In this document: piece by piece, positions 58,121-64,000 of the stretch
Numbering within the stretch: the first letter of the stretch is position 1
Layout of the letters: each line of letters opens with the position of its first letter
Origin: Tolypeutes matacus
Taxonomy: Eukaryota; Chordata; Mammalia; Cingulata; Chlamyphoridae
Assembly: GCA_026826555.1 (NCBI GenBank)
Contig: JAKSZT010054565.1
Location: forward strand, 5,195,201 to 5,259,200
Length of the DNA: 64,000 nt
Direction: 5' to 3'
Made by a program: the position numbers and the translations under genes
Notes under the pieces: generated by a model
The model's input: the letters and a program-made list of their open reading frames with translations, nothing else
Database searches by the model: none
What the model was told of the DNA's origin: nothing

Positions 58121-58580
58121 AATTCCACAAGAAATTGGTTGTTACCTACAGATAACAACTGGTTTGTTAGCTAATAGCTGGAGGCCAAGCCAAAGCCAGT
58201 TATAGCTCCAGCTGTCCAGTCATTAACTGCAGTAAAGGCTGATTTTGAGGAGGTTATTGCCGTGATAAAATATCCTCAAAAGATTATAACAGCAATAGTG
58301 TATGGGGGGAAAAAAATCTTAGTAGCTATAGTATGACTGAATGGCTGCATTTGAAAAATTGGCCGCTCCCTGGCGGTTCATAACCGATTTTCCACCAGTC
58401 AAAAGCAAGTTGTGCTCTGTTAGGTTTATTGTACAAGGCAATAAAAATATTGGCCAGGTTAAATTGTCAGCATGTTATGGTGTTAACCATTCTTTTACTG
58501 TGTTTAATTTAAATGTTACGATGATTCATTATGGAAGAACGTGTCCCATGCAAATGAATAGACATTGAGTGTCAAAAATA
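58120..58580. promoter_or_regulatory. Strong candidate conserved noncoding element
   Basis: About 460 bases of repeat-free, moderately AT-rich sequence with a perfect octamer ATGCAAAT at 58,548-58,555, GGTTAAATTGTCAGC near 58,457 and GTCATTAACTGCAG near 58,220. One plus-strand frame (58,341-58,568) is open for 75 codons but has no protein-family features, and the opposite strand is equally unremarkable. This looks regulatory rather than coding. Confidence 0.45.
58548..58555 (+). promoter_or_regulatory. Octamer motif ATGCAAAT
   Basis: A perfect POU-factor octamer followed by GAATAGAC within the candidate conserved element. Confidence 0.45.
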
Positions 58581-60160
58581 TGCAGCGTGTTATTTTTTTT
58601 TAAAGTAAAATTAATTTTTATTTGATGGCATCTGTAAGCGGAGGGACATCAAGATGTGGCAAAAAGTAACATATACTTTTTTTAAATTGCCATGGCATTC
58701 CCAAAGATTGAGTCGTGACAGTGTGGTTTCTCACAGCATCTGCTGGGCCATAAATAAAGTGTCCTCAGGGGCACGTGTAGCTCAACGGATGCCTTCTGGA
58801 GGGACAGCACTTTGGAGTCTCACTTAGTGGCCCTCAGTGCCAGGCGGGTCCCCACCTCCCAGCCCCAGCCCTGCAGCTGGCTCCAGGTCTTTGGCACAAC
58901 TGGCTCTAAAGGGCTTTTAAAGCCATGTGCGCGCTTCCTGAATAAGCTGCCTTGCAGGGTTGGCGGGGGCACTCCCAAGAGCAGGTGTGTCCAGGAAGGG
59001 TCTCTTGACAGCCAAGGAGACAAATGGCCATATTCTTGCCTGTCCCTCAGGAGGAGCCCCAGACTGTGTCTTTGCTCTATGAGTCCAGAAGTGTTGTTCC
59101 CACCTAGGACAGGCAGTTGCATCAGGGAGCCCTTAGCACCTCAAGGATGTGAGTGTCCTGTAGGTAAAGTCCAGGAAGGGTCTCACAGCAGCAAGTTTGC
59201 AGGCCCCTGACCCAGACCAGGAGGGTAAACGTCACCGCCTCTCCCTCCTCCCAATTCCCCTGACAGCCTCACTGTGGCCTGCTTGGGGCACGTAGCAGGT
59301 GCTGCCTTGCATGAGAACAGCTTGTCACCCCAACCGCTTGACTGCCCTGCACAAGAGCCAGGAGCTCCAAAACAACAGGCCTAGACTCACCCTGCAGGCC
59401 AGATTCCCTGGGTCCCACTGGTTTGCGAGGAACGTGTGGGTCATTGCCTATGCCACCCCCCGGGAATGCAGGACTCCGCCTCCTGCAGTGCCCGCCCCAC
59501 CCCCACACACACACACCAGGGTTTCTCTGGGACCCGGAGGCCAGAACAGGTCTCAGAAGCCCTCCAGTCCACTCCCACCTGCCATGCACCTGTTTGGCAG
59601 GCCCACTGCCCCTCAGCTATGAACAGGACACCCACTTTCCTGCTCCCCCAAAGCTCTCAGGCCAGTGCAGTTTCTAGAATGGGCTTGGAACAGCCGCATC
59701 CTCTTCCCCGGGGGCTTGGTTAGGTGGCTGGTGGTATGGGGGGGGGCTGTCCCAAGGACAGGTGAGGGCGAGGGGCCTGACCCTCAGGATGCGCTGGGGA
59801 GTGGAAGAACAACTGTCTCCCCGAGTATCTTATAAGGGCTCTGGGTGTCCCTACACTTCCCCAGGCACTCCTGGGCCTCACAATGGCCAGCACGGGCTGT
59901 ACCCACCAGGAGCAGCCACACGGTGTGGTGTCAAGGAGCCCTGCTGGGGCCTGGAAGGCAGGGGGGCCACCGGGCACAGCCTCAGGAGGGGGCTTTCGGG
60001 GGCACCAAGGCTGGAGGACACCGTGGGCATCCCTGGCCACACACCGGGAAGCCCACTCGGAGCAGCCTTCGGGGACCCCAGTGTACTCCCTGAAGGAGAG
60101 GCCTGGATCAGGGGGTGCAGGGACTCTGCCCCGTGGGGGGGCCTCTCCACAACATTGGGC
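58580..60160. other. GC-rich unique sequence, no gene recognised
   Basis: From 58,800 the sequence is GC-rich with low CpG. Many overlapping frames on both strands are open for 60-150 codons but are mutually exclusive and featureless. A (CA)-rich run lies at 59,505-59,516. Confidence 0.4.
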
Positions 60161-60630
60161 ATCTGGGCACACTCAACACACACACTCACAGTTCACTCAA
60201 ACTCACACCTGCACACTCTCAACACACAGGTCACTCACACCTCCACACACACTTACACTCACACCTGCACACCCCACACACACAGTTCACTCCTTCACAT
60301 ACCTGCACACACACTTTCAACTCACACCTGCACACTCTCAACACACTCAGTTCACTAACACTTGCACCTGCACACTCTCAACACACTCTCACAGTTCACT
60401 CACATTCACACCTGTACACTCTCAACACACACTCACAGTTGGCTCACACTCATACCTGCACACACTCACACCTGTATACTGTTGACACACACACACTCAC
60501 AGTTGACTCAGGCTCTCACACTCATATCTGCACTCTCTATACATCCTCATAGTTCGCTCACATTCACACCTACATACTGTCAATGCACACACTCACAGCT
60601 CACTCACACTCATACTATGTACACACATCC
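60160..60630. repeat. CA-rich minisatellite
   Basis: Repeats of a unit of about 41-45 bases built from CTCACAGTTCACTCACA and CCTGCACACTCTCAACACAC, with variable spacing and degraded copies. One strand is almost free of G. Frames through it encode Thr/His/Ser-rich repeats that are artefacts. Confidence 0.85.
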
Positions 60631-61380
60631 TGGGCCACCGCAGAGGTGGCCAGAGGATGATAAGTTGATGGGCAGAGAGGCTGGACAGGGCCTTGTTGCT
60701 GGGCCTCCGGGTGCCTCCCCCCACCCACCAGCCCGAGATGCTCTGCTTCTGTCAAGATGGTGCTCCCCTCCCACCCTCTTCCCTCCCCGCTGCCTGCTCC
60801 TCCCTGTCCTTGGCTTTGCATCCACAGAGGCCCCAGGCAGGCTTGTCTTTGCCGGGGCCTGGGATGGGGCACTGCAGAAAGGGCTGCCAGCCCTACCCAT
60901 CCACCCTTCTCTGTAAAGGGCAGTGCTGGCCTGTCCTCCCAGGGTCCCAAGTCCCAGGGTCCCTCAGCCCCACATCGGCCTCAGCTTTCCCCCGCCTTTG
61001 AACGATCTGAGAATTGAGGCTCCTGCAGTGAATGTCACAATGGTGAGGGACATTTTCCTGCCCCAATCATACAAACCCCTCCTCTCGCCAGCGACCACCT
61101 CTGCCTGTGTCCTCCCCATAAAGCATCTGGTGTCTGACATGCGGGAGGCACTTCTCTGGAGTCTAACAGGGAGACTTTCAGCAGTGGGTGGGGCAGGGAC
61201 CCTCGGAGGCAGTGTGGGGTCAGAGGCTGCCTGGGAGTCAGGACCCTGGAGTTCTTGGTCCAGTTCTCTGTCTGGGAAGGTCACCTCCCATAGGCTCCCC
61301 AGTGTGAGACTCCCCCGGGTCCTGGTAGGGGGCAGGTGGGCCTGGCCAGGTATCGTGGGTGGCCGCGGCACTGAACCTGG
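60630..61380. other. GC-rich unique sequence
   Basis: No gene, RNA gene or repeat family recognised. Confidence 0.4.
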
Positions 61381-61530
61381 GCAGTGTTCATTGACTCATC
61401 CACTCTATAATTACTGAGTGTCCTGCTCTGGTGGGGACATAGCAGAGAGCAAAGCAGACCCCGGCCAGCCTTCACGGAGCTGATAGTTTGGAAGGAGGGA
61501 CAGATCCAATCAAATCATCACCGGGTGAAC
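61380..61530. repeat. Ancient repeat fragment, probable
   Basis: CATTGACTCATCCACTCTAT, TGGTGGGGACATAGCAGAGA and CAGCCTTCACGGAGCTGATA follow the order of a common old mammalian interspersed repeat (tract 'attgagcacc...ggagcttac'). The family name is not certain. Confidence 0.4.
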
Positions 61531-61990
61531 AGAAAATTCACCTGGGACCAGCACAGAGAAGGAGAGGAGGTAGCTGCAGCTAAGAGGGCCAATTACAAGG
61601 GAGGGGAGATGGGGTCTTCCTTAAGGAGGCAGCACCCACACCAAACCCTCAGGGGAGTGAGGGAGGAAGGGGGCTCCAGGCAAAGAGCTCCCAAGAGCTA
61701 CAGAGAGGTCAGTGTGTAGGAAAGGGGGTAAGTTTGGGGGCTTGGCAATGGATGAGGTGAGGAAAAGGCTTTGTTCCCAGAGCAATGGGAATCCCCAGAG
61801 GGGGCTGAGGTCAGAGGTCACTCTGCCTGCTGGACAGAGAATGGATCAGAGGGAACAGGGCAAACTGGAGCTGGGGAGGCACTGCGGCCAGGTGCAGGAG
61901 AGAGGGGCTGGAGGAGGGGGCACTGCTCTGGGATCCTTGTTGCTGTGAAAATGGGAGAGGGGTGTTCCACCACTGTGAGCCCTAGGAATG
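61530..61990. other. Purine-rich unique sequence
   Basis: Strand-asymmetric, G- and A-rich text, possibly the continuation of the preceding old repeat. No gene supported. Confidence 0.35.
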
Positions 61991-62285
61991 GGATGGGAGA
62001 GTCTTCTGTGTGGACGTCTTCACGTGTGTGCATCCATATGCATGTCTCTCCATGTGTGAACACATGCACCTACATGTATGTGTTCAAGTATGTACATCTG
62101 CATGGGTGCATCCATCCAGGTGTGTACCTTAATTTATGTGTGCATCCACACATGTGTGTCCACATGTACGTATGCATCCATGTGTGTGTCTGTGTACATG
62201 CATGTATACATCCACGTGTATATGCATCTGTCCATGTGTGTGCCTGTGTGTGTGTATACATACTTCAGTGCATGTGATCATGCAT
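61990..62285. repeat. TG-rich minisatellite
   Basis: A run of degenerate units built from CATGTGTGTGTCCACATG, ATGTATGTGTGCATCCATG and similar, about 30 bases per unit. One strand is T/G-rich. Frames on both strands through it (Cys/Val/Met-rich or His/Thr-rich) are artefacts. Confidence 0.85.
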
Positions 62286-62930
62286 TTGGGGATTCCAGAC
62301 ACTGGGAATGGTGACAGGAACTTGCCAAAGCCAGATGTCACAGTACTGGTCTGGGGGGGCTCCTTCCCTGCCCCACCCCCCAGACTAGGAGACTAGGATT
62401 TCCTAAGGACCGACCCTCTCCTTGGAGCTCCTTGGAGGACAGTCAGGGCTGCTCCCCACTCCTGCTGGGGCTGGAAGGCCCAGTGTGTTTGCTGAGTGAC
62501 TTTGGATAAACCTGAGGATCCCGGGGCCAGGGTCCCCATTTGTCTACATTTCACTGAAGCCATCTCAGCTGGGGGCTGCCAAGAGAACAAAGTACACTGA
62601 CCAACCCGCACACATTTTCCTGCTCAGCTCTGGCCCCATGTGCCTGCTCAGTAGAGACACTCAGGTCCATGGGCCCTAGTCCGGGGCAGGCCAGGCCTCA
62701 AGCTGGCCCCATGGGCAGTGACTGAACAGGTCCAGGCAGAGCTCCAGGCTGTCCAGGGGGGGCCGTGACATCCCCACACATCACCGGTCCCAGGGCTGGC
62801 TTCCCTGGCTTCCCTGGGCAGGGCACAAGCCTCTTCTCCTGGCCCAGTGGGCCCAGGCCAGTTCTGGCCTCCACCAATGTGGACCTCACCTGCCCTGGAT
62901 ATGCCTTCGAAGCCCCCGCTGCTCCTCTCT
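62285..62930. other. GC-rich unique sequence
   Basis: Nothing recognised. A faint MIR-like core (GTGACTTTGGATAAACCTG) lies near 62,496. Confidence 0.4.
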
Positions 62931-63230
62931 GCTGTGCATTTTAATCCACCCACATACATCATTCCATATGGGGGATTAATTTTATCATTGTATTTTCGAA
63001 AACTATATTGCAACACGTTGTGTTATATCCTTATGCATTTTGCAAGTGTAATACAAAAAATGAATGAAATGATATATAATTCTTATTTATTTTTATTACT
63101 AGCCAACTCCATGTTGTACTCGGAAAAAGCACAGCCCCAGACGAGTCAATATAATGTATTTCAGCACAGTGGTTTAGCACAATTTACTTTAGGAATGTGT
63201 CACCCACAAACATAACTATTTTTCTGCTCA
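62930..63230. promoter_or_regulatory. Candidate conserved noncoding element
   Basis: Repeat-free AT-rich sequence (GGGGATTAATTTTATCATTG near 62,971) with several homeodomain-type sites and no coding frame. Function inferred. Confidence 0.4.
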
Positions 63231-64000
63231 GAGAGAGAGAGAGGTGAGGGCTGGAGCTATGCTCTTAAATTAAAACCCATCCAATTTCAGACTTAACAGA
63301 GCACCATTTCCCCCCAGATCCTTGGACGGCAAAGCCTGTGAATATCTGCAGCATCTCAGCAAAAGCCAACTGAGTCCCCATTCTACTTTGTTCTCAAAGC
63401 CAGCGTTTGACTAATTTTGTGCTCCCATAATTGCTAAATCAAAAGAATTTATTATCCCTGAAACTTTAAATGGGAAGGAAATAAGGGGAGAAGGTTAGTA
63501 CTGAACCTTAATAATGATAAAATCCAACCACGGTCAGTGACTTCCAAACCTGTAATCACAGCCCAGGAGCAGGCAGAGAACAACGGCCAGGAAGCGACGG
63601 CTGCTCCCAACGCGGCAGCCATGTTGCCCTTCCCTGTGGCAAAATCCTAGCTTTCCCGGGAATGGAGAGAGACCAGCTCCATTCTCTACTGTCACCTCCT
63701 TAAATTAAACCTAATGCCTCTTGTTTTTCTGGAATTAATTTGGCTTACTTCTCTCTCCCCTTGTTAGAGGCTTCTTGCCATATTCTGGGATTTTAAAAAA
63801 TTACCCTGAGGTAGAAAGAAAGAGGAGGAGAAGCAAGGGGGAGGTGAGGGCATAAGAAGAAATCAATTAGACAGTGTTTCTGTCAAAAATCAGATCAGAG
63901 CATCTTTTGGTTTGGAGAGCATATGCCGTTCTTCATGGGGAACCAGAAGCCAGGCCTGGCTGTGTAATTATCAGCAAAGGTGCTCAGGAGGCCTTTTCCT
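63230..64000. other. Unique AT-rich sequence to the window end
   Basis: Repeat-free text including GGAATTAATTTGGCTTAC near 63,731. It is compositionally like the preceding conserved-element candidate, but no discrete feature is supported. Confidence 0.35.

Noticed and set aside
58341..58568. 75-codon frame in the 58-kb element
   Set aside because: No domain, no splice context, within an AT-rich regulatory-looking block.
60115..60552. Thr/His/Ser-rich frames over the CA minisatellite
   Set aside because: Repeat translation without any gene context.
60160..60630. CRISPR-like array of spaced repeats
   Set aside because: Eukaryotic minisatellite: units are degenerate, spacing variable, no unique spacers and no cas genes.
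62070..62277. Cys- and His-rich frames over the TG minisatellite
   Set aside because: Both strands are open because the repeat lacks stops; not a metallothionein-like gene.

Overview
The window is mammalian nuclear DNA with no protein-coding gene that I can support. Eutherian repeats (MIR, L2, a MER20-like DNA transposon, several L1 lineages, an ERVL/MaLR-type LTR element) set the broad group. Short tRNA-derived SINEs of the DAS type, with clean target-site duplications, together with the style of the L1 3' ends, point to a xenarthran (armadillo, sloth or anteater). I cannot choose between these from sequence alone. There is one 10-N assembly gap (47,617-47,626).

Layout. 1-6,500: mostly unique sequence with a few ancient repeats (MIR, MER20-like), a CTCF-like site and AT-rich stretches that look like conserved noncoding DNA. 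6,540-10,150: a cluster of CpG islands containing unusually long A or T runs. It carries strong 5' splice sites pointing left (minus strand) but no recognisable coding exon. 10,180-11,130: AT-rich, homeobox-site-like unique sequence, the best enhancer/ultraconserved candidate here. 11,500-13,100: purine/pyrimidine tracts and a third, smaller CpG island with a second CTCF-like site. 13,100-27,300: gene-desert sequence with scattered MIR, L2 and L1 relics, further conserved-element candidates, and an excellent pre-miRNA-like hairpin (23,326-23,398).

27,350-55,310: an almost continuous block of nested retroelements. A solo LTR is followed by an old minus-strand L1 (A) split by an ERVL/MaLR element with two LTRs and a tRNA-Leu-type primer-binding site. 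Next come a second minus-strand L1 (B) carrying two SINEs, and a third minus-strand L1 (C). L1-C is invaded by a GC-rich SINE, by a younger plus-strand L1 (D, 15-bp target-site duplication), by a CTT microsatellite with the assembly gap, and by another L1 3' end (E). A plus-strand L1 (F) closes the block. All L1 reading frames are broken.

55,310-64,000: unique sequence resumes, with conserved-element candidates (56,300-57,150; 58,120-58,580; 62,930-63,230 and beyond), one young SINE, and CA- and TG-rich minisatellites. The overall picture is a regulatory landscape around the CpG-island promoters of a developmental-type gene or lncRNA. The gene itself is not in the window or is present only as noncoding 5' exons. 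I could not identify the locus.
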